Shown: positions 1 through 9,207, counted from the first letter of the stretch. The stretch: 64,000 nt of DNA from Halobacillus amylolyticus (GCF_022921115.1 NZ_CP095075.1:2802001-2866000); one strand, 5' to 3'. A program made the numbers and translations. The notes: generated from the sequence alone by a model not told the origin.

Positions 1-646
1 AAAAGACAGGTTTCAAAAGTTCACTTACTAAATAGGAGCTCCATCTCAAAGGTCTCAAAGTGTCCCCCTCCTTTTTTGAGGCCGCTGAAAAATGACGTTT
101 GTTCATTTCTATAAAGAATGTATTTGGCATTTTTGTTATGGGCCATATGATTTATGTGTACAAAGACCTCAGATATACAAATTGATGAATAAAAACATGT
201 ATATCAGTGCTCTCTTGGTGGGTTCCGTTATAAAAAAGAGAAAGGTGGCTGGGAAACGACTCGCTCGTGGGCGAACGCCGAGCCTCTCAGTCGTTCCTCC
301 CTCGGGGTCTCGCCATTTCCCCGCCACCTCATGATCATTAAGATGAACGGAACCGTGATTCTGTCCCTAACCTTTATTCCGGATAACGGCTTTTTAATTC
401 AACAACCCATTCCCATCATTCCTGCAATAATAAATAAGCTTAGCTATACAATAATGGAGTGGGTCATCTTCTTTTTTTTACTATAAACAGACTTTTTTTC
501 CCTTTTCTCTCTATATTATAGGAAACTTGTCTAACGAACCACCCTATTTATGGAAAACTGCATTTATAGTTCAGGCTCTTTATCAAGGTTTAAACTATTG
601 TAGCTGCGGGAAAAAACTGTAACAAATTGTTTATAGGAGGAGAGGA
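1..646. other. Upstream region without a recognised gene
   Basis: I find no convincing coding sequence here on either strand. The open frame starting near 92 has no ribosome binding site and runs through an inverted-repeat element at 221-354, so I treat it as chance. The AT-rich stretch at about 440-640 should carry the promoter of the selenoprotein gene that starts at 647, but I cannot place a clear -35/-10 pair. Confidence 0.6.
221..354. repeat. Nested inverted-repeat (MITE-like) element
   Basis: The ends are GGTTCCGTT (221-229) and AACGGAACC (346-354), a 9-bp inverted pair. A second inverted pair sits inside it: GGTGGC with GGGAAA near 246-258, matched by TTTCCC and GCCACC near 316-328. 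The centre is GC-rich. It has no coding capacity. It could be a small non-autonomous mobile element or a large structured transcript; I see no second copy in the window. Confidence 0.45.
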
Positions 647-1390
647 ATGGCTAAATTTGATAAAGTAGTTAACGTCGTTCGGGAAAATTTCGTTCCCGAA
701 TTCCAAGCCCAAAAATATGATGAAGCACCATGGGCCGAACTTACAAAGCCAGTTAATCAAGCAAAAGGGGTTCTTATTTCAACTGGTGGTGTATATCTCT
801 CAGGCACTACTCCTTTTACGGACCATTATGGACTTGGTGATCCATCGTACAGGGAAATCCCGCTAGGTACAGCCAATGATAAACTTCAGCACTATCACGA
901 GCATTATGATCATACCAATGCCAATGAGGATGTGAATTGTATTTTTCCACTTGAACGTTTAAGTGAAATGGTGGAGGAAGAGGAGATTGGTTCACTAAGT
1001 GACTATCACTACAGTTTTATGGGGTATATTCCCATACCTCATCCGCTTATAACTAGAACGGCTCCTGATGTGGCCAATAAGCTGAAACTGCAAGATGTTG
1101 ACTTTGCATTCATCGCACCTGGCTGACCGGTTTGCCAACAGTCGGCCGGTCTGGTCGCAAGAGTATTGGAATCACAAGGTATTCCTACGGTTACATTGAA
1201 CATGTTTAGAGAAGTTGCTGAAAACATCAAAATTCCGCGGGTCTTGAATTTGCGTTTTCCTTTTGGGAGCCCTTTAGGTGTACCAAACAACAAGGAACAG
1301 CAAAAAGATGTGATCAAAGAAGCACTGAATTTACTTGAAACAGCTGATCAGCCTGGTGTCATTAAGGAATCAGGAATCACGTATAAATAG
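647..1390 (+). CDS. GrdB/PrdB-like selenoprotein 1 (UxxC)
   Basis: This 247-residue protein belongs to the GrdB superfamily (selenoprotein B of glycine/sarcosine/betaine and D-proline reductases). Codon 160, at 1124-1126, is an in-frame TGA in the context APG-U-PVC-QQS; homology to the second copy at 17076 continues on both sides, so I read it as selenocysteine in a U-x-x-C redox motif. A strong AGGAGG site precedes the ATG. The length fits PrdB-sized members better than the roughly 430-residue GrdB. No glycine or proline reductase partners (GrdA, GrdC/D, PrdA) are nearby, so the substrate is unknown. A hairpin directly follows the UGA. Selenoprotein assignment is confident; reaction is not. 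Confidence 0.88.
1124..1151 (+). promoter_or_regulatory. UGA(Sec) codon and candidate SECIS hairpin
   Basis: The TGA at 1124-1126 is followed by a bulged stem: GACCG (1125-1129) pairs with CGGTC (1147-1151), and GCC (1134-1136) with GGC (1144-1146), closing loop AACAGTC. It lies inside the reading frame immediately 3' of the UGA, as bacterial SECIS elements do. The fold is by eye. Confidence 0.5.
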
Positions 1391-1401
1391 AGATCTTGGC
1401 C

Positions 1402-1435
1402 GTGGCTGTCTCATCAATAGAGACAGCCACTTTCT
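1402..1435 (+). terminator. Rho-independent terminator
   Basis: GTGGCTGTCT pairs with AGACAGCCAC across a short loop, followed by TTTCT. It closes the gene ending at 1390. Confidence 0.75.
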
Positions 1436-1497
1436 CGATTACAATTGATTGGGAACTTGGCCTGATTTTACGATGGGGCCCTACGTTGATTTTGCAT

Positions 1498-2958
1498 TCA
1501 ATGAATTCTACGATACTCACGAGGTGTTTGACCAGTCGTTGCTTTAAATACCCGACTAAAGTAATTCGGTTCATTAAACCCTGTCGAATGGGAAATATTT
1601 TTAATTGTTTCATCGGAAGAAGTCAGCATTTCTTTTGCCTTTTGTACACGTATATAACTCAACATTTCCCGAAAAGAACGCTTATATTGACTTGATAGAA
1701 TATGACTAAAATAGGAAGGACTGCGCCCAACGTGGTTCGCTACTTGCGTTAAGGAAAGCGTTGGGTCTTCGTAATGATCTTCTATATACGATATAGCTTC
1801 CTCTATGATGTCAATTCTCGCAGCTTGGGGATGCTTTTCGATCGATTGCAGCAAATTGTTTATAAACAGAATCATATCCTGGACAATTCGGTAAAGGACC
1901 GGACTGTATAAAATGGTGTCAAATACTTGCTTATAGTTTTCCTCGCTCATCTCGTCCGTGATCCCTTTGCGAATCATGAAACGACGGATTTGAGCGAGAA
2001 TACTCGTCAAGCGCGTCCGCAACAATCCAGGATCAGGGAAGGGTGGTTCTATGCTAAAAAACTGTTCATACATCCATGTTTTAATATCAACTCCTCGCCC
2101 CTCATCCATCATATACACCCAATTACGCTGTTCCTTCATCGTTAAAAAAGGATCCATGTCTCTCCAATCATGATTATGTAATGAACTTAATACTTGTTGG
2201 TAGCCCGTAAAAAAGGTCGTCTCCATAACTTTGCGCAGCCTCATATAGATTTGGTGGAGGGACTTTTGACTTTCTTCTGAATGAACAACGATCGCCAAAG
2301 GCTTCCCTGAAGAACGCTCCCACTCTCGCAAGAAACGCTGGGCTTGTTTGAAAGGGTCGAGGAAAGCTTCCTGGAATACGAGTGTAATTCGGTCACTTGT
2401 TGAAAACACCAGCGGTTTATAATAAAAATCAAACTGATCGATGAAGATCCTTAAAGCACTTAAGTCATCCATGAATTCTGTTTTTACTAAATAGACGGGG
2501 TATGGAAAGGGAAGGTTTTCACCTATAAATAACGATTCATACCTGGCAGCATGCCTCGGTTCACCATCTGTATTTGGTTTCGAATGGCTGGAAAGATTTC
2601 TAAAAGCTTGTTGTAACGAGTGCTTCACCCGTGACGGTGATAACGGCTTTACCCATAAATCCACTGCCTCAATTTCCATCGCCTGCATAGCCCGTTCAAA
2701 TGTTGGCTCCGCGGTAACTGCTATTACCTCTACTGCATATCGGCTAATAAACGTCTTAACCATCTCCCATTTACCCTCGGGGACCATATCAAGTTCAATG
2801 CACAGCACATCAGGGAGTTCATTCTCCAGTACATCGAAAACCTCCACCAATTGATCCGCCAACCTCGAATGGGAAATAGGGAAGGAGTATTTCGTAATCA
2901 GCCACTCAAGACCAACAAGTTCCTGCCTATCACGATCCGCAATTAATAATTTATACAT
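1498..2958 (-). CDS. AraC-type response regulator (YesN-like) with Glu at the phospho-site
   Basis: A 486-residue protein with an N-terminal receiver-like domain (about 1-120) and a C-terminal AraC/XylS helix-turn-helix pair (about 385-486; IEEAISYIEDHYEDP and the GFNEPNYFSRVFKATTG region). YesN-type regulators usually act with a YesM-like kinase on carbohydrate uptake genes. Here the position that should hold the phosphorylated Asp reads I54-E55-L56, so Glu replaces Asp, although acidic residues D8 and D10 are kept. No kinase gene is adjacent. The regulator may work without phosphorylation, with Glu mimicking the active state (inference). The target genes are not evident. Confidence 0.8.
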   Translation of the reverse strand: MYKLLIADRDRQELVGLEWLITKYSFPISHSRLADQLVEVFDVLENELPDVLCIELDMVPEGKWEMVKTFISRYAVEVIAVTAEPTFERAMQAMEIEAVDLWVKPLSPSRVKHSLQQAFRNLSSHSKPNTDGEPRHAARYESLFIGENLPFPYPVYLVKTEFMDDLSALRIFIDQFDFYYKPLVFSTSDRITLVFQEAFLDPFKQAQRFLREWERSSGKPLAIVVHSEESQKSLHQIYMRLRKVMETTFFTGYQQVLSSLHNHDWRDMDPFLTMKEQRNWVYMMDEGRGVDIKTWMYEQFFSIEPPFPDPGLLRTRLTSILAQIRRFMIRKGITDEMSEENYKQVFDTILYSPVLYRIVQDMILFINNLLQSIEKHPQAARIDIIEEAISYIEDHYEDPTLSLTQVANHVGRSPSYFSHILSSQYKRSFREMLSYIRVQKAKEMLTSSDETIKNISHSTGFNEPNYFSRVFKATTGQTPREYRRIH

Positions 2959-3027
2959 AACGCCTTACCCACCTTTCCTGCTATTACCCACATTTTAACC
3001 TATTATAGGAACTAGCACATGTTGGAT

Positions 3028-3080
3028 AAAAAACCCACCTCGGGTCATCCAGTTTATGGATGACCCGAGGTGGGTTTTTT
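3028..3080 (-). terminator. Bidirectional terminator with 24-bp arms (hairpin family copy 1)
   Basis: Arms containing CCCACCTCGGGTCATCCA and TGGATGACCCGAGGTGGG flank loop GTTTA, with A6 before and T6 after, so it can work on both strands. It follows the subtilisin gene on the minus strand. The same core recurs at 17924-17968 and in part at 55343-55373. Confidence 0.85.
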
Positions 3081-3121
3081 CTACATAAGGGTGTTTTTAC
3101 AGAGTATTTCGAGATGAGTGG

Positions 3122-4261
3122 TTATTGAACAGCTGCTTGTACATTGACTAATCCATTTCCATAGTAGAATGATTCCCCAAGTGGGGTAGCCGTTTCATTC
3201 ATAACCTGACGAACTTGGACATTCGTTAAGGTAGGATCATCTGCCAAAATAAGAGCAGCAGCTCCAGCGACGTGAGGGCTCGCCATTGATGTTCCATTGT
3301 AATAATCATAAGCATTACCAGGAATTGAGCTTAAAATATTGACACCAGGAGCCATAATTTCTAATTCATCACCGACACTTGAGAACGAAGCTCTAGTATT
3401 AGAACTATCTACAGCACCAACAGCAATAGCAGAAGCATATTTAGCTGGATAGCCTATGGTGTTTTTTCTACCTTTAGACCCGGAGTTCCCTGCTGCAGCA
3501 ACAACCACAAGCCCTTGCTCATAGGCATTGTTAACAGCCTGTTCAAGTGTATTGGACCCCCTGCTTCCACCTAAACTCATATTGATGACGTCCATATCTT
3601 TGCTGATTGCCCATTCAATTCCTTGAGCGATTCCGCTGTAAGATCCGCTTCCTTCGCTATTGAGTACTTTTACTGCATATAAACTTACGGAAGGGGCCAC
3701 GCCAAGTACACCTAACGTATTATTAACACCAGCGACCGTACCAGCTACGTGAGTACCGTGACTATTTCCATCGTTAAAAGGGTTGGGTTCTCCATCAACA
3801 AAACTTTCTCCACCAGCGACGGCTAGGTCTTCATGACTCGCGTCAATTCCCGTGTCTAGAATAGCTACCTTTACGCCATTCCCAGTCGTTCCTTGAGCTT
3901 GTACATCATCTGCATTAATCTGGGGAATTCCATAGGGAGTGGTTTGACTAGTAGCCTGTGCTTGTTGGTCTTTTTCTACATAATCTACATTTGGATTATT
4001 GGACAGTGCTTTGACTGCTTGCTCAGGAAGCTTGGCATGTACTACATTCATATACTTATATTCATGAAGTACTTTCCCGCCGGCTCCTTTGATAACATTT
4101 TGATTCACTTCTGATTTAAATCCAATTAAGTAATCCTCTACAACAGCTTTCTGCTCGACAGCTTTCTGGGCAGAGGCCTGTGCTATGCTGCTAAATGCAA
4201 AGGTGAAGGCTAGAGCAAAAAATAAAATAAACCCGACAATCTTACATGTTCTTTTGTGCAT
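3122..4261 (-). CDS. aprE: Subtilisin-type secreted serine protease
   Basis: A 379-residue preproprotease, the same length as subtilisin Carlsberg. Residues 1-30 form a signal peptide (KR, hydrophobic core, AQAS). Residues about 40-100 are an inhibitor I9 propeptide (YLIGFKS ... YVEKDQ). The mature S8 domain follows, with catalytic D136 (AILDTGID), H168 (NSHGTHVAG), oxyanion N259 (AAAGNSG) and S325 ([12 protein letters not shown]). I chose the ATG at 4261 because AGAGGAGG lies just upstream; an in-frame ATG at 4291 lacks a site. It is transcribed alone, ending at the terminator at 3028-3080. It acts outside the cell as a scavenging protease. Confidence 0.95.
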   Translation of the reverse strand: MHKRTCKIVGFILFFALAFTFAFSSIAQASAQKAVEQKAVVEDYLIGFKSEVNQNVIKGAGGKVLHEYKYMNVVHAKLPEQAVKALSNNPNVDYVEKDQQAQATSQTTPYGIPQINADDVQAQGTTGNGVKVAILDTGIDASHEDLAVAGGESFVDGEPNPFNDGNSHGTHVAGTVAGVNNTLGVLGVAPSVSLYAVKVLNSEGSGSYSGIAQGIEWAISKDMDVINMSLGGSRGSNTLEQAVNNAYEQGLVVVAAAGNSGSKGRKNTIGYPAKYASAIAVGAVDSSNTRASFSSVGDELEIMAPGVNILSSIPGNAYDYYNGTSMASPHVAGAAALILADDPTLTNVQVRQVMNETATPLGESFYYGNGLVNVQAAVQ

Positions 4262-4525
4262 CTTACTCCTCCTCTTAATATTTGCAAACAAAAATTTTGT
4301 TTACAATTGTGAATTGTCACAATTATATGATAACACCTGAAAAGAAGCATATGTTTGGGAATGTTCTTTAAAAAAACCCCCTTAAGGTAGGGGTGAATAG
4401 AGTGACTTGCGCAAGTTCATAATAGTTGAAAAGATATTCACTATAAATAACACATGGGTTCAAACAAAACAGTTTTGATATAAGCCTGCATGTTTTAAAC
4501 TAAAGAGGAAAAGGAGATGATCATC

Positions 4526-5284
4526 ATGTTAATGGAAAAAATCCCGAATTTCTCATTAAAAGATGTGGATGGGAAAGAAGTATCTATTGACGATTTTAAA
4601 GGAAAACAAACCCTAATCTTTATGTGGGCTTCCTGGTGAAGATGCCGTGAACAATTGCCTGGATGGCAATCTTTTTATAACGAACATAAAGGTGAAAACT
4701 TTGAAATTCTTTCGGTAGCTGTTGATGTCCAAGGGCCTGAGGTTGTCAGACCTTACATCGAAGGTACAAGCTTTCCGACAGTAGTCGATGAGGAAAATCA
4801 ACTAGCCAATTACTTTGGATTTAAAGTAGTCCCTAATGGAATCTTTATTGATGAGGAAGGTACCATTCGCCTGCTTAAACAAGGGTTTAAGGTGGACGAT
4901 GAAGAACACGTTCAATCTGTAGCGCAGCTCATCAATAAAGAAGTGGAGAAAGTTGAATTCGATGACCAATATTATCAGCCGCAGAACGCCCCTTCTAATG
5001 TAGAGAAACAATTGGCAGAGACTAAATTCAATCTCGCCATGGAGTACTCTAAGAACGATAAAAAGGATAAGGCGATTCAGGAACTTGATGAAGCGTTAGT
5101 ACTTGATTCCGATAACTTTTTAATTCGGAAACAACGATGGTATCTCCTTTATCCGGAGAAGTTCTCACCAACGATTGATATAGAATGGCAGCAAAGGCAA
5201 CTTGAAAAAGAAAAACAAGAAGAAGCTCAACTAAAAGATGGAATGGTTTGTGGTCCGGAAGGTTGTTACATTCCCGGAACATGA
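4526..5284 (+). CDS. TlpA/redoxin-like selenoprotein with U-x-C motif
   Basis: A 252-residue protein whose first 140 residues are a thioredoxin-fold redoxin of the TlpA/AhpC-TSA class. Codon 38 (TGA, 4637-4639) lies at the redox site WASW-U-R-C-REQLP; the frame continues as coherent sequence to 5284, so I read the TGA as Sec. The motif is U-x-C, one residue shorter than the usual C-x-x-C. The C-terminal part (about 150-230) is charged and helical, possibly TPR-like, and ends with a second cysteine pair, VCGPEGCYIP. There is no signal peptide, so it is probably cytoplasmic. Start: ATG after AAGGAGATGATC. A selenothioredoxin follows 95 bp downstream. A peroxidase or thiol oxidoreductase role is inferred. 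Confidence 0.87.
4637..4670 (+). promoter_or_regulatory. UGA(Sec) codon and candidate SECIS hairpin
   Basis: TGA at 4637-4639 is followed 14 nt later by ATTGCC-TGGAT-GGCAAT (4654-4670), a 6-bp stem with a G-containing loop about 22 nt from the UGA, matching the usual spacing of bacterial SECIS elements. Confidence 0.6.
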
Positions 5285-5379
5285 TCAGCTCTTAAAAACT
5301 GGGTTATGACGAGCTTTACGTTTGATATAAGGATAATTCGTATACTAAAATGAAATGATAAAGTTAAGGAGGTTTAAAC

Positions 5380-5688
5380 ATGGCTAAAACAATTACTGCC
5401 GAAGAATATGCAGAAGTTACTAAAAATATGAGTCAACCGGTTGTGCTTGAATTTGGTGCAGATTGGTGACCAGGCTGTCGTCAATTGGGACCGGTGGTCT
5501 CAAGCGTATCTGAACAGCTTGATAATGTTGACTTCTACTATGTAGATGTAGACCAATCTTCAGATCTAGCTGGACAGTTTGGGGTACAAAGTATTCCAAC
5601 ATTAGTTTTAATTAAAGATGGAGAAGAAGTGAACCGTTCTGTTGGATTTGCTCCAGAAGAACAGGTGAAGGATTTCGCTCAATCATAA
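5380..5688 (+). CDS. Thioredoxin selenoprotein (U-P-G-C)
   Basis: A 102-residue protein with complete thioredoxin architecture. Codon 30 (TGA, 5467-5469) replaces the first cysteine of the active site: ADW-U30-P-G-C33-RQLGP. Downstream thioredoxin features are intact (FYYVDVDQ, the cis-proline in VQSIPTLVLI, and DGEEVNRSVGF). The ATG follows TAAGGAGG at good spacing. The gene lies between the redoxin selenoprotein and a terminator, so the two may be one transcript. A Sec-containing thioredoxin would have a low-pKa attacking residue; its targets are unknown. The sequence supports Sec because the same window encodes the full Sec machinery and a stable hairpin follows the UGA. Confidence 0.9.
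5467..5503 (+). promoter_or_regulatory. UGA(Sec) codon and candidate SECIS hairpin
   Basis: TGA at 5467-5469; TTGGGACC (5485-5492) pairs with GGTCTCAA (5496-5503), an 8-bp stem with one G-U pair and loop GGT, starting 15 nt after the UGA. Confidence 0.65.
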
Positions 5689-5699
5689 ATAGCAAATAA

Positions 5700-5742
5700 A
5701 AAGAAGGCGTCCCAATTTAAAGTTTCGGGGCGCCTTCTTTTA
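5700..5742 (+). terminator. Rho-independent terminator
   Basis: AAGAAGGCG and CGCCTTCTT arms with a following T tract, directly after the selenothioredoxin gene. Confidence 0.85.
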
Positions 5743-5787
5743 TTATCTCTTAGCTTTGAAGGGAGTTATATTGATCACCGTACCTAT

Positions 5788-6384
5788 TCACTCCTCCAAT
5801 AATGTAAAACTATACCCTTTATCTCGGATCGCTTTGATCAATTCTGGCAAAACTTCAAGCGTTTGTTTCAGTTCATGCAGGAGAATAACTGCTCCATCCT
5901 CAAGATTATCAGCGACATTTGTAATGATTTGCTGTGGATCCTCTTTTAGTTCCCAATCGATGGAAGCAATTCTCCACATGACAGGGATTCCATTCAATTG
6001 TTTCACTGCTTTAATTGTATCAGCGTTATATTGACCGAATGGCGGGCGGAAGTACTTGATTTTATTCCCTGTAATTCGTTCAATCTTTGTAATACTGTTT
6101 TGGATTTCTTTGTACTGTTCTTCATAGGAAAGCTTAGTCAAGTTAGAGTGCTTTGTTGTGTGTGAGCCGATGATATGCCCTTCACCTAACACTCTGTTCC
6201 AAGGCCTTTTTGGATATAAAAGGCGAGATTGCCAAAAGAAAACCGCTGGAACATTTTCAGCCTTTAGTACATCAAGTATCTGTGTTAAAACTTTGCTTGG
6301 ACCGTCATCAAACGTTAAGACAACAGACTTTTCGGCTTTGCTTTGAACAGTAGTAACAACATCTGAATCGTTAGAGTCGTACAC
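5788..6384 (-). CDS. Polysaccharide deacetylase (NodB domain)
   Basis: A 198-residue carbohydrate esterase family 4 protein. The NodB motifs are in order: TFDDGPS (24-30), HTTKHS with the metal-binding His pair, RPPFGQYN, and ILLHE near the C-terminus. Such enzymes deacetylate peptidoglycan or related glycans outside the membrane, but no signal peptide is seen. The apparent start is a GTG with only a weak site; a stop codon lies just upstream in frame, while a short frame with a better site (ATG near 6409) runs into it out of phase. The real N-terminus may therefore have been lost or frameshifted. It lies downstream of the phn transporter genes on the same strand. Confidence 0.75.
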   Translation of the reverse strand: MYDSNDSDVVTTVQSKAEKSVVLTFDDGPSKVLTQILDVLKAENVPAVFFWQSRLLYPKRPWNRVLGEGHIIGSHTTKHSNLTKLSYEEQYKEIQNSITKIERITGNKIKYFRPPFGQYNADTIKAVKQLNGIPVMWRIASIDWELKEDPQQIITNVADNLEDGAVILLHELKQTLEVLPELIKAIRDKGYSFTLLEE

Positions 6385-6445
6385 GACCCTTGTGCAGTCT
6401 ACTACTCATGGACTGTTTATCACCTTTATCCCCCCTTTTCCTTAA

Positions 6446-7198
6446 CTAAAAGGTAAACTGATGAGACTCGTACGTTTCCTCATAATTCGTTTCTGTAAAT
6501 TCCTCTGGAGGGCCATCGAAAATGATTTTCCCATCTTTAAGCGCTAGGAGTCTTGTAGCATAGCGTTTAGCAAGATCGATATCATGTACATTAATAATAG
6601 TCAGTAACCCGAGCCGCTGATGCATGTCTTTAAGCAAGGTGAAAATATGGTTTGACGTTCCAGGATCAAGGCTGGCTACTGGTTCATCTCCTAGCAGAAT
6701 TCTTGGCTGCTGTATTAGAGCACGTGCGATTCCTACCCTTTGTTTTTGACCACCACTTAAATATTCGACTCTGCGATTCATCATCTCAGCAAGTTCAACT
6801 TCAGAAATCACACGTTTGGCTTGTTCCAATTCTTTGCTGGAAAACAAACCGATCAAGTTCTTAAAGTTACTGCGATAACCAAAAATTCCAGTCAGGACGT
6901 TTTGTATGACACTCAAACGAGGAATGAGGTTGAAATGCTGGAAAATCATACCCATTTTAAGCCTAACCTGCCGCAATTGCTCTTCATCCATATGGGATAG
7001 TTGCTTTCCGTCAAAATACACTTCGCCCTGCGTGAGTTTCTGTAACCCATTAATAGCACGGATGAATGTTGACTTTCCAGCGCCGCTTTTACCAAGGATG
7101 CATACAAAATCACCTTTATTAAATGACAGATTAACATCAGATAGTGCATCATACTTTGCGCCTGGATAACGAACGGAAACATTTTTCATCTCAATCAT
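6446..7198 (-). CDS. phnC: Phosphonate-type ABC transporter ATPase
   Basis: A 250-residue ABC ATPase with Walker A GKSGAGKST (about 37-45), signature LSGGQKQRVGIARAL and Walker B ILLGDEPVASLD. It is closest in layout to PhnC. It is the last gene of phnD-phnE-phnC on the minus strand, 74 bp after phnE, and would drive import of phosphonate, phosphite or a similar anion through PhnE. No phosphonate-degrading genes are in the window, so the substrate is open. Confidence 0.9.
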   Translation of the reverse strand: MIEMKNVSVRYPGAKYDALSDVNLSFNKGDFVCILGKSGAGKSTFIRAINGLQKLTQGEVYFDGKQLSHMDEEQLRQVRLKMGMIFQHFNLIPRLSVIQNVLTGIFGYRSNFKNLIGLFSSKELEQAKRVISEVELAEMMNRRVEYLSGGQKQRVGIARALIQQPRILLGDEPVASLDPGTSNHIFTLLKDMHQRLGLLTIINVHDIDLAKRYATRLLALKDGKIIFDGPPEEFTETNYEETYESHQFTF

Positions 7199-7272
7199 TT
7201 AGCTGGCCCCCTTTCTCTCATAACTCGTGGACAATAAACCCTTCAATATTCAGGTAATCGTAAAAAACTAAT

Positions 7273-8031
7273 TCAAATGACCTTGTTTCTAACATAACCG
7301 CCAAAAAGGTCAACGATAATGACCATTACCATAATCACCAGTACATCTAGCGAAACAGATGGATATTGGAAGGTCTGAAAATCGTTAAATAACCGCTGAC
7401 CAATCCCGCCACCACCAATAAACCCTAGAATGAGTGATGTTCGAATCGCAACTTCAAACCGATAGAAGTAATGGGATAATACATTAGGCCAAATCTGTGG
7501 AAGTATGCTGAATAGGGAGACAATCCAACCCTTAGCCCCGACTGCTTTCATAGCCTCTTGGGGGCCTGGATCAGCTGCTTCGATTAATTCCGAAATTAGT
7601 TTGCCCAGTACACCGATGTTATGAAGCATGATTGCGATGACAGCTGGGAAAGGCCCAAGTCCAAGCGCTGTCAACAGGATTAATCCAAAAACAATTTCTG
7701 GTACAGATCGAATAAAGCTTAAGGATACCCGCCCAAAATGATAAATAAATCGTGAGGGTACTGTGTTCCTAGCGGCTAGGAAACTTAATGGCAAGGCAAT
7801 CAGCAGCCCGAGCAGACTGCCGAGAAATGCCATGGCCAATGTTTGCAGCGTATCCTTTATGATACCTGATAGGTTTGAAAAGTTCGGTGGAAACCATTGC
7901 GACAGGAAATCGATCATGTTGCGAAAATCCTTGAATTTGGATACATCAAATTCTGTCAGCCTCATGCTAATATAAATGAATACTATAAGAAGAATACATG
8001 TTAAAATGTTGCGTTTTTTAAACCACACCAT
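7273..8031 (-). CDS. phnE: Phosphonate-type ABC transporter permease
   Basis: A permease of about 252 residues with an N-terminal membrane segment (about 8-26), further hydrophobic segments and the EAA loop (EAADPGPQEAMKAVGAKGW region) that contacts PhnC. The ATG at 8031 or the in-frame TTG at 8037 could start it; both lie right at the end of phnD, implying translational coupling. There is only one phnE gene, where some Bacillus operons carry two. Confidence 0.88.
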   Translation of the reverse strand: MVWFKKRNILTCILLIVFIYISMRLTEFDVSKFKDFRNMIDFLSQWFPPNFSNLSGIIKDTLQTLAMAFLGSLLGLLIALPLSFLAARNTVPSRFIYHFGRVSLSFIRSVPEIVFGLILLTALGLGPFPAVIAIMLHNIGVLGKLISELIEAADPGPQEAMKAVGAKGWIVSLFSILPQIWPNVLSHYFYRFEVAIRTSLILGFIGGGGIGQRLFNDFQTFQYPSVSLDVLVIMVMVIIVDLFGGYVRNKVI

Positions 8032-8039
8032 GATCAACT

Positions 8040-8951
8040 CTAATCTTTAATAATTCCTTGTTTAAGGGCTGCTTGCTTAATATTTTCATAATCCTCATTG
8101 CTTGCTTTAATGAACCCAGTGGCTCCAAATGCATCTAGAATTTCTTGGTCCTCTATACCGAGGAAGGCTTCCTGCAGCTTGTTAATTGTCTCTTGATCTG
8201 TATCTTTGTGCACGGCCCATGGGTATTGAAAGATCTTATCTGATTTCCATATCACTCTAAGTTGTTCTTCATCAATCTTTCCTGATTCGACTAGCTGATT
8301 AAAAATAGCACTGTCAATAGCTGCAGCATCGACTTGTTTATTTTGGACGGCTAAAGCAGATGCGTCATGTGAGCCTGTGTAGCGAACAGATTTAAATTTA
8401 TGGTTTTCTGTGGATTGATAAACCCCGCGCTCCTCTAGTTCGATGGAAGGGACTAAGGTACCGGAAGTTGAATTCGGATCACCAAACGCAAAGGCAACTT
8501 CTTCAGGCTTTTGCAGCATCTCGTCTAAGGAGTTCCATGGGTGATCACTATGGGTAATAATGTATGAATGGTAAAAAGGTTCTCCGTCAATTAATTGAGT
8601 AATGATTGCTTTCGCGCCGCTTTTTTGATGGGCGATGACATACGTTAATGGCCCTAAATAAGACATATCGATCTTATCGTAGTTCATAGCTTCCACCACA
8701 CCGTTATAGTCCGGGTAGACTTCCACCTTAACTTCACGATTCAATTTTTCATTAAGAATGGATTGGAGCTTATTCATCGCATTATCCATTGATCCTTCAG
8801 TCTGAGCCGGGATGACACCGATTGTAAATGTTTCCCCAGATTGCTCTTCTCCGGATTCCTCCTGGCCGGACTGTTCATTGCCTCCACCACCACATGCTGT
8901 TAAAATCAATCCGATACTAAATATGAAAGCTGCCATCAACCACTTTTTCAT
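8040..8951 (-). CDS. phnD: Phosphonate-type ABC substrate-binding lipoprotein
   Basis: A 303-residue lipoprotein: signal peptide with lipobox LTAC (C about 20), then a glycine/serine/glutamate-rich linker and a periplasmic-binding fold of the PhnD family (TIGR01098-like; FTIGVIPAQTEG, MSYLGPLTYVIA). It delivers substrate to PhnE. The start ATG has a GAGGTGA site. Only about 50 bp separate it from an inverted-repeat element (9000-9198), so its promoter must lie within that short gap or inside the element. No PhoP box is visible in the gap. Confidence 0.9.
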   Translation of the reverse strand: MKKWLMAAFIFSIGLILTACGGGGNEQSGQEESGEEQSGETFTIGVIPAQTEGSMDNAMNKLQSILNEKLNREVKVEVYPDYNGVVEAMNYDKIDMSYLGPLTYVIAHQKSGAKAIITQLIDGEPFYHSYIITHSDHPWNSLDEMLQKPEEVAFAFGDPNSTSGTLVPSIELEERGVYQSTENHKFKSVRYTGSHDASALAVQNKQVDAAAIDSAIFNQLVESGKIDEEQLRVIWKSDKIFQYPWAVHKDTDQETINKLQEAFLGIEDQEILDAFGATGFIKASNEDYENIKQAALKQGIIKD

Positions 8952-8999
8952 AAGTTCACCTCATTATTTTTTGGTAGATCGTAATTCTATAAGTGAGTG

Positions 9000-9198
9000 T
9001 TCAAAAAGTTGCCAAATTAGAACGTCGACAAAGATCGTCACATCCTGTGACAAAGTCGACACTAGCACGTCCTGTGCGTCGCAAGAAGTTCGAGGCGCGA
9101 AAGTTTTGAGGACCGCAAGCCGTATCCCTTAATACGTGAGGACCGGAAAAACCGAGCAACGAAGAAATTCGCCGTTTATCATTTGGTGACTTTTTGAA
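9000..9198. repeat. Inverted-repeat element, copy 1
   Basis: A 199-bp element bounded by TTCAAAAAGT and ACTTTTTGAA, extending imperfectly to TTGCCAAAT and ATTTGGTGA. The interior contains CACATCCTGTG and GCACGTCCTGTGC palindromes. The copy at 49281-49478 is nearly identical in the same orientation; 27006-27342 and 44359-44429 are variants. It encodes nothing convincing and resembles a MITE or a REP-like element. Confidence 0.8.
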
Positions 9199-9207
9199 CA
9201 ACCTCTA

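Noticed and set aside
92..334. 80-codon frame at the left end
   Set aside because: No ribosome binding site, and it crosses the inverted-repeat element; composition does not look like protein.
9001..9201. Short frames within the repeat elements at 9 kb and 49 kb
   Set aside because: They fall entirely inside repeated DNA, differ between copies, and lack start signals.
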